DNA from: Marinobacter litoralis
Lineage (GTDB): Bacteria; Pseudomonadota; Gammaproteobacteria; Pseudomonadales; Oleiphilaceae
Direction: 5' to 3'
DNA: 64,000 nt
Assembly: GCF_003336705.1 (NCBI RefSeq)
Contig: NZ_QMDL01000002.1
Coordinates: 481,262-545,261 of the forward strand
Part shown: positions 1-7,463 of the stretch, in pieces
How the letters are laid out: every line of letters begins with the position of its first letter
Numbering within the stretch: position 1 is the stretch's first letter
The notes under the pieces: model-generated
The model's database searches: none
What the model was told of the DNA's origin: nothing
The model's input: only the letters and a program-made list of their open reading frames with translations
Translations under genes and position numbers: made by a program

Positions 1-971
1 GCGTAGTTCACCAGAATGGCACCAATAACCGCCCCATAGAGGGTTGCGCGGCCACCCAAGGCCACCCACACCACGATTTCAATGGAGAACAATGGCGAGA
101 ATTCGCTGGGGTTGATGATGCCCACTTGTGGCACATACAAAGCCCCCGCAACGCCCGCCAGCATGGCGGATACCACAAAGACGAACAGCTGCACCCGCTC
201 TACCCGGTATCCCAGGAATCGCGTGCGTGCTTCGGCATCCCGGCAGGCAACACTCACCCGGCCCAGCTTGCTGGTGACAATGCCCCGGCAAATCACGTAG
301 CCGATGGCCAGCGCCACGCCGGTGGCAATGAACAAGCCGAGCCTTGAGGCATCGCTGCGCAGATTAAAGCCGAGGATGTCCCGGAAGTCGGTCAGGCCGT
401 TGTTGCCGCCAAAACCCATTTCGTTGCGGAAGAACGCCAGCATCAGGGCGAAGGTCAGCGCCTGGGTGATGATCGACAGGTACACGCCGGTGACCCGGGA
501 GCGGAACGCCAAGAAGCCAAACACCAAGGCCAATAAGCCGGGTGCCAGCAGCACCATGATGAAGGCGAACCAGGCCATATCGAAGCCAAGCCAGTACCAA
601 GGCAGCTCCTGCCAGTTCAGGAACACCATGAAGTCTGGCAACAGCGGGTCGCCGTAGGTGCCGCGATCGCCGATTTGGCGCATCAGGTACATGCCCATGG
701 CGTAGCCGCCGAGGGCGAAGAAGGCACCGTGCCCTAGGCTCAGAATACCGAGATAACCCCACACCAGGTCCACGGCGACCGCCAGCAGGGCGTAGCACAA
801 ATACTTGCCCAGCAAGGTTACGGTGTAAGCGCTGACGTGCAGCGCGCTGTCTTGTGGCATGAACAGGTGCAGAAAAGTGACCAGTACCAAGGCGCTGAAC
901 AACACGCCAAGGAATATCTGGGTGGAACGTTCCTGAAACGGCCGGAACAGCCAGGTTTGTGATGAAGCCAT
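1..971 (-). CDS. urtC: Urea ABC transporter permease UrtC (partial, cut by window edge)
   Basis: Inner-membrane permease of the UrtABCDE urea importer, LivM family. The gene runs off the left edge: 323 codons are present from ATG 971, and the C-terminus is missing. I see the start MASSQTWLFRP, about eight hydrophobic segments, and the stretch SLGHGAFFALGGYAMGMYL at residues 78-96, which is typical of LivM/UrtC. The frame is open throughout. Only three bases separate it from the urtB stop, so the two are co-transcribed and probably translationally coupled. The ATPase genes urtD and urtE would be expected beyond the edge. Family assignment is firm; urea rather than a branched-chain amino acid as substrate rests on the neighbouring UrtA and UrtB. 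Confidence 0.92.
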   Translation of the reverse strand, partial: MASSQTWLFRPFQERSTQIFLGVLFSALVLVTFLHLFMPQDSALHVSAYTVTLLGKYLCYALLAVAVDLVWGYLGILSLGHGAFFALGGYAMGMYLMRQIGDRGTYGDPLLPDFMVFLNWQELPWYWLGFDMAWFAFIMVLLAPGLLALVFGFLAFRSRVTGVYLSIITQALTFALMLAFFRNEMGFGGNNGLTDFRDILGFNLRSDASRLGLFIATGVALAIGYVICRGIVTSKLGRVSVACRDAEARTRFLGYRVERVQLFVFVVSAMLAGVAGALYVPQVGIINPSEFSPLFSIEIVVWVALGGRATLYGAVIGAILVNY

Positions 972-974
972 AAC

Positions 975-2579
975 TCAGCCCTCCGCGGCCCGGCCTTTCT
1001 GGGGGAAGAGCCCCTTCGGCCGTTTTTGAATGAACAGGATGATCATGACCAACACCATGATCTTGGCCAGTACCGCGCCAGCCCAAGGTTCCAGAACCTG
1101 ATTGATGGTGCCCAGCGTGAGCCCGGCCACCAAGGTGCCCCAGAGATTGCCGACACCGCCGAACACCACTACCATGAACGAATCGATGATGTAGTTCTGG
1201 CCCAGGTTCGGCCCCACGTTGGTGATTTGTGACAGCGCCACACCGGCCAGGCCCGCAACGCCGGAGCCCAAGGCAAAAGTGAGAATGTCTACTTTGGTGG
1301 CTTTGATGCCCATGGAGCGGGCCATGGCGCGGTTTTGGGTAACAGCGCGCACCTCAAGGCCGAGGCGGGTTTTGCGCATGATCAGCATCAGCCCCGCGAA
1401 CACCACCAAGGCAAAGCCAATGACGTAGAGGCGGTTCAGAGTCAGCGACAGGGCTTCGTTGATCATGATCGACCCGCTCATCCAGTCCGGTGTGACCACC
1501 GAGCGGTTCAGCGGAGACACCAAGGTGCGCACCAGTTGCTGCAGAATCAGGCTGATGCCGAAGGTGGCCAACAGGGTTTCGAGGGGGCGGCCTTTGAGGT
1601 ACTGGATAACGCTGCGTTCGATGGCGATGCCCGCCAGCGCCGCGACCAGAAAGCCCGCCGGAATCGACAGAATCAACGCCAAGCCGGGCTGGCCGGGAAA
1701 CAGTTGCTGCATGCCCCAGGCGGTGTAAGCGCCCAGCATGATCAGCTCACCGTGGGCCATGTTGATCACCCCCATCACGCCAAAGGTGATGGCCAGACCG
1801 ATGGCGGCCAGTACCAGTACCGAACCGAGAGACAAGCCGAAGTACAAGGTTTCGGCGGCGCGGTTCATTTTCAGTTTTTGCTCAATGCTTTCGAGCGCTT
1901 TGACCGCTGCTGCTGCAAGGGCTGGGTCGTCGCTATTGCTGGCGTTGTTGAGCGCAGCGCGGGCGTTGGCATTCAAACTGCCCGACAGGGTTTCAACAGC
2001 GCTGACGTCGCCCTGCTCTAACTGGTGAATTGCCAGAGCGGTGGTGAGCATATCGCGCACGGCGGAGCTGTCTTCCACCTGAACACGCTGCTCAATTAGG
2101 CTCGCCAGTGCACCATCGACTTCGCCCAGCAGGTCACGGGCCGCCGCTAACCGAACGTCCGGGTTGGCGGCGGTCAGGTCGATTACGGCGAGCAGGCCTT
2201 CTACCTCTTTACGCAGTGAGTTATTCACTCGAACGGTGGCCAGATCACGGCGTGATACTTTGCCCATGTCCTCGCCGTTCAAAGCACTGGCGATGGTCCA
2301 GTTTCGGCCTACGTTGTTCAGAACGAGCACTGTGGCACCGCTCTCTTTAACGGTAGCGAGCTTCCCCGCGGAGAAGGCTTCCAGCCATCCTCGGGCACGC
2401 TCGTCACCGCTTTCGGAAATGTGTTTCAGAACCGCCGTTCGCTCGGCGTTGCTGGCTTCTACGAGCCTTTGCAACAGCACTTGCGCTGCGTCGTCCTGTA
2501 CTTGGGCGGTCGTCAGCGACGGCCCAAAAGCTATACACCAGACAATGACTAGCCCGGCGAGCAATCGAAAGATGCTCAT
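975..2579 (-). CDS. urtB: Urea ABC transporter permease UrtB
   Basis: Second membrane subunit of the urea importer, LivH family. The 534-residue protein has a signal peptide (MSIFRLLAGLVIVWCIAFG, ending near TTAQ). A helical region of about 200 residues, predicted periplasmic, follows. The permease domain starts near residue 240, with the family stretch AITFGVMGVINMAHGELIML, and continues as hydrophobic helices to the C-terminus. The long N-terminal extension is usual for proteobacterial UrtB and separates it from plain LivH. It lies between urtA and urtC. A strong hairpin with a T-run in the urtA-urtB gap suggests that urtB and urtC are made at a lower level than the binding protein. Confidence 0.93.
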   Translation of the reverse strand: MSIFRLLAGLVIVWCIAFGPSLTTAQVQDDAAQVLLQRLVEASNAERTAVLKHISESGDERARGWLEAFSAGKLATVKESGATVLVLNNVGRNWTIASALNGEDMGKVSRRDLATVRVNNSLRKEVEGLLAVIDLTAANPDVRLAAARDLLGEVDGALASLIEQRVQVEDSSAVRDMLTTALAIHQLEQGDVSAVETLSGSLNANARAALNNASNSDDPALAAAAVKALESIEQKLKMNRAAETLYFGLSLGSVLVLAAIGLAITFGVMGVINMAHGELIMLGAYTAWGMQQLFPGQPGLALILSIPAGFLVAALAGIAIERSVIQYLKGRPLETLLATFGISLILQQLVRTLVSPLNRSVVTPDWMSGSIMINEALSLTLNRLYVIGFALVVFAGLMLIMRKTRLGLEVRAVTQNRAMARSMGIKATKVDILTFALGSGVAGLAGVALSQITNVGPNLGQNYIIDSFMVVVFGGVGNLWGTLVAGLTLGTINQVLEPWAGAVLAKIMVLVMIILFIQKRPKGLFPQKGRAAEG

Positions 2580-2609
2580 GATTCATTCCTGTTGGCGATG
2601 AAATGAAAT

Positions 2610-2643
2610 TAAAAAAACCGGGCAAGCGTTAAGGCCTGCCCGG
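2610..2643 (-). terminator. Intrinsic terminator between urtA and urtB
   Basis: Read on the minus strand, CCGGGCA (2643-2637) pairs with TGCCCGG (2624-2618), and seven T follow directly (2617-2611). This is a textbook Rho-independent hairpin just after the urtA stop. As urtBC have no other obvious promoter, it probably acts as a partial terminator that sets a high UrtA to UrtBC ratio. Confidence 0.85.
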
Positions 2644-2652
2644 ATCAAAGCG

Positions 2653-3951
2653 TTACTGGGCCGCTACATCTGCCGAGCTGCCGCAGGTTCCGGTGACCAC
2701 ATTGAAGTTGCCGCAGCGCAGCGGTGCGCGCCAATCACTGATGAGGTCTTTCGAGCCGGGCAGGAAGTCAGACCAGGCATCGCCAGCCACGGTAGACGGG
2801 GTTTCCCACACTACCGAGAATTGACCGTTGTCCTGAATCTCACCAATCAGCACCGGCTTGGTGATGTGGTGGTTCGGCATCATGGTGGCGTAGCCGCCGG
2901 TGAGGTTGGGTACGCTCACGCCGATGATGGCGTCTTTTACTGCGTCTACGTCGGCGGTGCCTGCTTTCTTGACTGCCTCAACGTACATGTTGAAACCAAT
3001 GTAGTGCGCTTCCATCGGGTCGTTGGTCACGGCCGCTTCGTCACCCTTGAATTCCACCCAGGCGTCGATGAAGTCGTAGTTAGCGTCGGTATCCACGCTC
3101 ATGAAGTAGTTCCACGCGGCCAAGTGGCCCACCAGAGGGCCGGTGTCGATACCCGCCAGTTCCTGTTCGCCCACCGAGAAGGCCACCACCGGAATGTCGG
3201 ACGCAGAAATGCCCTGGTTGCCCAGTTCACGGTAGAAAGGCACGTTGGCGTCGCCGTTGATGGTGGACACCACCGCGGTTTTCTTGCCGGCGCTGCCGAA
3301 CTTTTTGATGTCGGAAACGATGGACTGCCAATCAGAATGACCAAACGGGGTGTAGTTGATCATGATGTCGTCGGCGGCCACGCCTTTGTCTTTCAGGTAG
3401 GTTTCCAGAACCTTGTTGGTGGTGCGAGGGTATACGTAATCGGTGCCCGCCAGTACCCAGCGCTCAACGCCCAGATCATTCATCAGGTAGTCCACCGCAG
3501 GAATCGCCTGCTGGTTGGGCGCTGCACCGGTGTAGAACACGTTTTCAGAAGACTCTTCACCCTCGTACTGCACCGGGTAGAACAGTAGGCCGTTCAGTTC
3601 TTCGATGACCGGCAGCACCGATTTACGGGACACAGACGTCCAGTTACCGAAAATCACGTCTACTTTTTCTTTTTCCAGCAATTCCCGGGCTTTCTCGGCA
3701 AACAGCGGCCAGTTGGACGCAGGATCGACCACGACCGGCTCAAGCTTGCGGCCCAGCACGCCACCGGCAGCATTCTGTTTTTCGATCAGCATCAGCATGG
3801 TGTCTTTCAGTGCAGTTTCACTGATCGCCATGGTGCCGGACAGAGAGTGCAGCACACCCACTTTGATGGGATCTTCCGCCGCCAGGGCGTGGAAGGAAAC
3901 CGACAGTGCCAAGGCAGACAGGCCTAGCTTTACGTGTTTTTTCAGGCTCAT
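2653..3951 (-). CDS. urtA: Urea ABC transporter substrate-binding protein UrtA
   Basis: Periplasmic urea-binding protein that delivers urea to UrtBC. I place the start at ATG 3951, which has AAGGACG upstream and opens a good signal peptide (MSLKKHVKLGLSALALSVS, cleaved near HALA-AED); an in-frame upstream ATG at 4044 would bury it. The mature protein begins with DPIKVGVLHSLSGTMAISE, the hallmark of UrtA/AmiC-like type I binding proteins. Length is 432 residues, normal for UrtA. It is the first gene of the urt operon. Regulation by nitrogen is expected from the family; the upstream region holds two GGTGC half-sites 30 bp apart that could be regulator sites, but I could not match a sigma-54 promoter. 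Confidence 0.95.
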   Translation of the reverse strand: MSLKKHVKLGLSALALSVSFHALAAEDPIKVGVLHSLSGTMAISETALKDTMLMLIEKQNAAGGVLGRKLEPVVVDPASNWPLFAEKARELLEKEKVDVIFGNWTSVSRKSVLPVIEELNGLLFYPVQYEGEESSENVFYTGAAPNQQAIPAVDYLMNDLGVERWVLAGTDYVYPRTTNKVLETYLKDKGVAADDIMINYTPFGHSDWQSIVSDIKKFGSAGKKTAVVSTINGDANVPFYRELGNQGISASDIPVVAFSVGEQELAGIDTGPLVGHLAAWNYFMSVDTDANYDFIDAWVEFKGDEAAVTNDPMEAHYIGFNMYVEAVKKAGTADVDAVKDAIIGVSVPNLTGGYATMMPNHHITKPVLIGEIQDNGQFSVVWETPSTVAGDAWSDFLPGSKDLISDWRAPLRCGNFNVVTGTCGSSADVAAQ

Positions 3952-4110
3952 GGTGCACGTCCTTTTAGTTGGATAATGAGGTTCAATCGTAGACGGACGA
4001 TTGCATTCGCCGTTCCAACTCACACAAAACCCAATATAAAACAATCACTTAAAAGAACGTCAGCCCGATATCCCAAGCGTTAAATCTTGGCTATTTCGCC
4101 TTTTAGGCCT

Positions 4111-4152
4111 GATTTTGGTGCCAGTGATGCTAAGGCGCTCTGTTCTGGTGCG
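4111..4152. promoter_or_regulatory. Pair of TTnTGGTGC direct repeats upstream of urtA
   Basis: GATTTTGGTGCC at 4111 and TGTTCTGGTGCG at 4141 share eight bases and lie exactly 30 bp apart, on the same face of the helix, about 160-200 bp upstream of the urtA start. GGTGC resembles one half of an NtrC site, but no dyad partner is visible. This is a weak candidate only. Confidence 0.25.
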
Positions 4153-4194
4153 CGCCAAATAATGAACCATCATTCACCTCGAAACGCACACGCT

Positions 4195-4212
4195 TGTGAG
4201 ATATTTCGCACA
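4195..4212. promoter_or_regulatory. GacA-box-like palindrome upstream of the sRNA
   Basis: TGTGAG-N6-CGCACA matches 9 of 12 specified bases of the GacA/UvrY upstream site TGTAAG-N6-CTTACA known from rsmY, rsmZ and csrB promoters. It is centred about 46 bp before the predicted sRNA start near 4250. A TAATAT-like -10 element lies at 4239-4244. The position and the downstream sRNA make the match meaningful. Confidence 0.6.
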
Positions 4213-4249
4213 CGGCGGGGAGATTATGTCCGATTCTTAATATACCGGC

Positions 4250-4470
4250 CCTGCGTAGACTGATTGTTGTCAGGGATGACAAGCCAGCACGGATGTTGGC
4301 TCAGGGATGGAAACTCAAGGATTTGAGAGTTGCCCGAAGGAACAGGGCGTACAGGGATGAACCAGGGATGACGTGCGCAGGATGATGCACAGCCTGACGG
4401 ATCAGGCAGGGGTCAGCCACGGAATTTAAGGGGCACACGGATTGTGTCCTCTTCCGTGCATCAGCCCATC
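4250..4470 (+). ncRNA. CsrB/RsmZ-type regulatory sRNA (CsrA/RsmA sponge)
   Basis: No gene fits here, but between 4274 and 4441 the plus strand carries 12 GGA motifs. Several sit in hairpin loops: 4282-4301 (8-bp stem, loop CGGA), 4314-4327 (CTCAA/TTGAG, loop GGAT), 4332-4348 (GCCC/GGGC around AAGGAA), 4373-4390 (GTGC/GCAC around CAGGATG), 4392-4407 (GCCTGA/TCAGGC, loop CGGA) and 4435-4447 (ACAC/GTGT, loop GGATT). Between them lie four copies of CAGGGATG (4271, 4302, 4352, 4363). This alternation is the signature of CsrB/RsmY/RsmZ RNAs, which titrate CsrA/RsmA. A GacA-like box lies upstream. Both ends are estimated. I see no clear U-run; an outer stem CACGGAA/TTCCGTG (4418-4458) may mark the 3' side. 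Confidence 0.82.
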
Positions 4471-4585
4471 TGCTTTCCTGCTTTCTGATTCTTCGAAATG
4501 CCAGTCGCTTCGCAGTTCCAGCAACCACTGGGTTGTCTCACCTGATTGATCGATAAAAAACAGACTGCACAATCAGGAATCATCC

Positions 4586-4858
4586 ATGAAACACACCTCT
4601 ATTTTTGCCACTCTCGTTTTGCTGTTCAGCCTGGCCACCGGCTTTGCCCACGCCAACGAGCCAAGCACCATCAATATTAATGCCGCCAACGCCACCACAC
4701 TGTCAGCCCTGAGCGGTATTGGCCAGAGTAAAGCCGAAGCCATTGTGGCTTACCGTGAAGCCAACGGACCATTTGCGTCTGTTGAAGACCTGGCCAATGT
4801 GAAAGGTATTGGTGCCCGCACCGTTGAGAAAAATGCCCAACGCTTAGCCGTGAAATAA
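4586..4858 (+). CDS. ComEA-family helix-hairpin-helix protein
   Basis: Small exported DNA-binding protein of 90 residues. A signal peptide (MKHTSIFATLVLLFSLATG, cleaved near FAHA-NE) is followed by one ComEA helix-hairpin-helix unit: ININAANATTLSALSGIGQS, then the hairpin GIGARTVEKN near the end. ComEA proteins bind incoming double-stranded DNA in the periplasm during natural transformation; short single-unit versions like this are common in gammaproteobacteria. Neighbours give no further competence genes. It lies about 115 bp downstream of the predicted sRNA and is closed by its own terminator at 4868. Confidence 0.85.
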   Translation: MKHTSIFATLVLLFSLATGFAHANEPSTININAANATTLSALSGIGQSKAEAIVAYREANGPFASVEDLANVKGIGARTVEKNAQRLAVK

Positions 4859-4867
4859 GCCTTCCCC

Positions 4868-4891
4868 GGGGGCACCCTGCCCCCTTCTATT
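4868..4891 (+). terminator. Terminator of the comEA-like gene
   Basis: GGGGGCA (4868-4874) and TGCCCCC (4878-4884) form a 7-bp GC stem with a CCC loop, followed by the short T-rich tract TTCTATT, ten bases after the stop codon. Confidence 0.7.
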
Positions 4892-4959
4892 CGCCTATGG
4901 CGAAGTCTGTCAGCCACTGTTAGTCTGCTCGGTTAATTCTCTGTGGCTTGGCAAGCTTT

Positions 4960-5904
4960 ATGATTCGAGGCGTTCTGTTAATTGCTCTGGCGGCCCTGCT
5001 TTGGGCGACCACCAGCATTGTTGCGAAATTCCTGTTCGGCGGTTCTAATCTCGCGCCCCTCACCTTGGCCTTCTTGCGCCTAGTCGTGGCGTTGCCGTTT
5101 TTCTGGGTGCTGATGCGCCGGGAACAGCGCCAACTCTGTAGAGATAATCCACACGGAAACGCCGTGGGAAGTTCTTTACGTTCGCTCAGCTTGAAAGCGC
5201 TGTTGCCGTTGGCGGCCCTTGGGCTGTTTCAGGCTCTTTATCAGGGCAGTTATCTGGTTGCGGTGGATTTGTCCGGGGCGGGAATTGCCACGCTGATTTC
5301 CCTTTGCCTGCCGCCTGTCTTCGTCGCCATTCTTGCCGCGCCGCTATTGGGTGAACGGCCCACCCTTACAACTCTGGTTGCAGCGATAGCGGCTGTTTTC
5401 GGCACCGGGATGCTGGTGCTGGGCGACATCGACACAACCGGCACCCTACGGCTCGCGGGCATTTTAATGTCCCTACTGGCCGCTGCGGTTTACACCGGGT
5501 TCACACTGACCAGCCGTTACAACTCGGTCGGCACGCCCGCCTTCACCACGGCGTTTATCTGTTTCTTCACCGCAGCACTTTTGCTGTTGCCCGTGGTATT
5601 ACTCACCGGCGGTTTTGCCGCTCTGCAAACCATGGCTTTGAAGCATTGGCTGATGGTGTGTTACATCGGGGTGGTGCCCACGGGCATTGGTTACCTGATG
5701 TTCTTTACCGGTATCAAAAGCACACCGGCAACGCTGTCCAGCATTGTGGTTACGTTGGAGCCTTTGTTTGTGGCGCTGTTGGCGTGGCTTATTCTGGGGG
5801 AAATGCTGGGTACGGTGGGGGTGGCAGGAGCCATTGTGTTGGTGGTGGCGGTGATTGTTGCGTCGCGCAGCAACACCGCGGCCGGAGCCAACCAGAACGG
5901 CTGA
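4960..5904 (+). CDS. EamA/DMT-family transporter
   Basis: Inner-membrane permease of the drug/metabolite transporter superfamily with ten predicted helices in two EamA repeats. The first runs from about residue 5 to 140 (GVLLIALAALLWATTSIVAK), the second from about 150 to 300 (ending in GVAGAIVLVVAVIVASR). The substrate cannot be told from sequence; relatives export amino acids, purines or other metabolites. I prefer ATG 4960; a TTG at 4948 in the same frame is possible, and neither has a strong ribosome-binding site. It stands alone and converges on gloA. Confidence 0.85.
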   Translation: MIRGVLLIALAALLWATTSIVAKFLFGGSNLAPLTLAFLRLVVALPFFWVLMRREQRQLCRDNPHGNAVGSSLRSLSLKALLPLAALGLFQALYQGSYLVAVDLSGAGIATLISLCLPPVFVAILAAPLLGERPTLTTLVAAIAAVFGTGMLVLGDIDTTGTLRLAGILMSLLAAAVYTGFTLTSRYNSVGTPAFTTAFICFFTAALLLLPVVLLTGGFAALQTMALKHWLMVCYIGVVPTGIGYLMFFTGIKSTPATLSSIVVTLEPLFVALLAWLILGEMLGTVGVAGAIVLVVAVIVASRSNTAAGANQNG

Positions 5905-5930
5905 TTCCGGCACTCGGCGCGGGGTGAGGC

Positions 5931-6479
5931 TTAGCCGCCCTTACGCTGCTTTTCCAGCATGTTTGGCTGCAGGATCTCGATCCAATATCCATCCGGGTCT
6001 TTGATAAACGCCAAGCCTTTCATTTTGCCGTCGTCCGGGCGCTTCACAAACTCGACACCGAGTTGCTCGAAACGTTCACAGGCGCTGTAAACATCCGGCA
6101 CGGCAACGCCGATATGGCCAAACCCTTGCGGCTGGTCGTTACCATTGTGGTAGGCGAAATCCGGGTCGTCTTCGGTGCCCCAGTTGTGGGTCAGCTCCAA
6201 CATGGCTTCGCGGCCAAAGGTGTAAGTCGTCCGGTGGCCGTCATCGGCCGGCACTCGCTCGGCTTCGGCATCGTCCAGATACGCCAGAAAATACAGCGTG
6301 AACTTCATTTCCGGGAAGTCCAGTTTACGCACCAAGCGCATGCCCATCACTCGGGAATAAAAGTCCAGCGAACGCTCGGGATCTTTAATTCGCAGCATGG
6401 TTTGGTTAAACACGTAACCTTCGGTTTCAGGAACCGGCGCGTCATGCAGGCCAACGGCCTGTTCGAAATGCTTTGGCAT
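5931..6479 (-). CDS. gloA: Lactoylglutathione lyase (glyoxalase I)
   Basis: Converts the hemithioacetal of methylglyoxal and glutathione to S-lactoylglutathione in the cytoplasm, detoxifying a glycolytic by-product. The 182-residue length and the ligand order Q26 (VFNQTMLRI), E in [10 protein letters not shown] in [11 protein letters not shown] and E in YWIEILQP fit the longer, zinc-type glyoxalase I shared by pseudomonads and eukaryotes rather than the 135-residue E. coli enzyme. It is divergent from a GntR regulator, with a palindrome in the 156-bp gap, so local control is possible. Confidence 0.93.
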   Translation of the reverse strand: MPKHFEQAVGLHDAPVPETEGYVFNQTMLRIKDPERSLDFYSRVMGMRLVRKLDFPEMKFTLYFLAYLDDAEAERVPADDGHRTTYTFGREAMLELTHNWGTEDDPDFAYHNGNDQPQGFGHIGVAVPDVYSACERFEQLGVEFVKRPDDGKMKGLAFIKDPDGYWIEILQPNMLEKQRKGG

Positions 6480-6566
6480 AATGGGTCATCCCAATCTGGT
6501 TCAGACTTGAACCGTAATATATGCGTTCGGATGGTGGCCTTTTCAAGCCCCCACGTACAGTTACTT

Positions 6567-6581
6567 AGCATATGATATGCT
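6567..6581. promoter_or_regulatory. Palindromic operator candidate in the gloA/GntR gap
   Basis: AGCATAT-G-ATATGCT is a perfect 15-bp palindrome 55 bp before the GntR start and 88 bp from the gloA start. GntR-family dimers bind such short palindromes, so autoregulation and control of gloA are plausible. Confidence 0.5.
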
Positions 6582-6635
6582 GCAGGGTCGTTACCCACAC
6601 TAGGCTTCGCCATCCGATTTAAAGAGTTATCAATC

Positions 6636-7292
6636 ATGGATTTTCAAGCGCCAAACACCCTGGCCGAACAAATTGCCGGCTACATGGCCAAACGCATCAT
6701 GACGGGGCAGATTCAGCCGGGCCAGCGTATCCAGGAAGCCAACCTGGCAACCGAGCTCAAGGTAAGCCGGGCGTCGGTGAAAGAAGCGCTGTACACCCTT
6801 GAACGCTGGCACCTGGTGGAGATCACCCCTCGCAAGGGCGCGTCCGCAACGCAGATCAACGCAGAGTATGCCGCGGAGTTGTACGACGTATACATGCACC
6901 TGCTGATCATGCTGGCCACTCGGTTGTGCGAGCGCTGGCAGGAAGACGACAAGCCTGCCGTGATGGCGGCTGTGCAACAGGTTATTACCCAAATTCAAAA
7001 CCATGGGGACGACCTGACCGCCGTTGTAGAAGCCAGCTTTGGCGTAATGGAAGCCTGCTGCGAGGTGGTCGGTAATCCCTACCTCACCGAATCGCTGTCT
7101 AACTTCAAACCTGCAGTCAGCCGCGCTTATTATCTGAGCGCCCAACGGTATCGGCAGGGTCTTGCGCACACCCGTCGTTTCTTCAGCGAATTGCAGCCCG
7201 CTGTGTTGGCCCGTGACACGGTTAAGGTTCGCGAGCTGATCGAAATGTTCGCAGAACACCAGAAACAGCTGATCCAACAAGCTTTGGCTTAA
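6636..7292 (+). CDS. GntR-family transcriptional regulator (FCD type)
   Basis: Dimeric DNA-binding regulator of 218 residues. Residues 8-75 form the GntR winged helix (LAEQIAGYMAKRIMTGQIQP then KVSRASVKEALYTLERWHLV, the recognition helix region). The rest is all helical and of the size of an FCD ligand domain, though the usual metal-binding histidines are not obvious. The effector is unknown. The gene is divergent from gloA, and a perfect 15-bp palindrome upstream is the likely operator. Confidence 0.85.
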   Translation: MDFQAPNTLAEQIAGYMAKRIMTGQIQPGQRIQEANLATELKVSRASVKEALYTLERWHLVEITPRKGASATQINAEYAAELYDVYMHLLIMLATRLCERWQEDDKPAVMAAVQQVITQIQNHGDDLTAVVEASFGVMEACCEVVGNPYLTESLSNFKPAVSRAYYLSAQRYRQGLAHTRRFFSELQPAVLARDTVKVRELIEMFAEHQKQLIQQALA

Positions 7293-7463
7293 CGCCGCCT
7301 GCCACATTGGGACAAGCGTCACAGTTTGATGGCGTTACTCGCTCTACAGTAAGACTGTTCAAATAACGCTCACCGCAGCCTTGGTTTTGTTGTCCCTGCG
7401 GGCAATCAGTTGGCGTCTCCGCCGCTGCTATAACAAAAACAAACCGTCTGAACCGGGGCCAAC

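Noticed and set aside
4081..4160. Sigma-54 promoter for urtA
   Set aside because: A TGGCACC box is visible on the minus strand, but the required GG-N10-GC spacing is not met.
4301..4528. 75-codon open frame on the minus strand in the sRNA region
   Set aside because: No plausible protein features; the region is explained by GGA hairpins on the plus strand.
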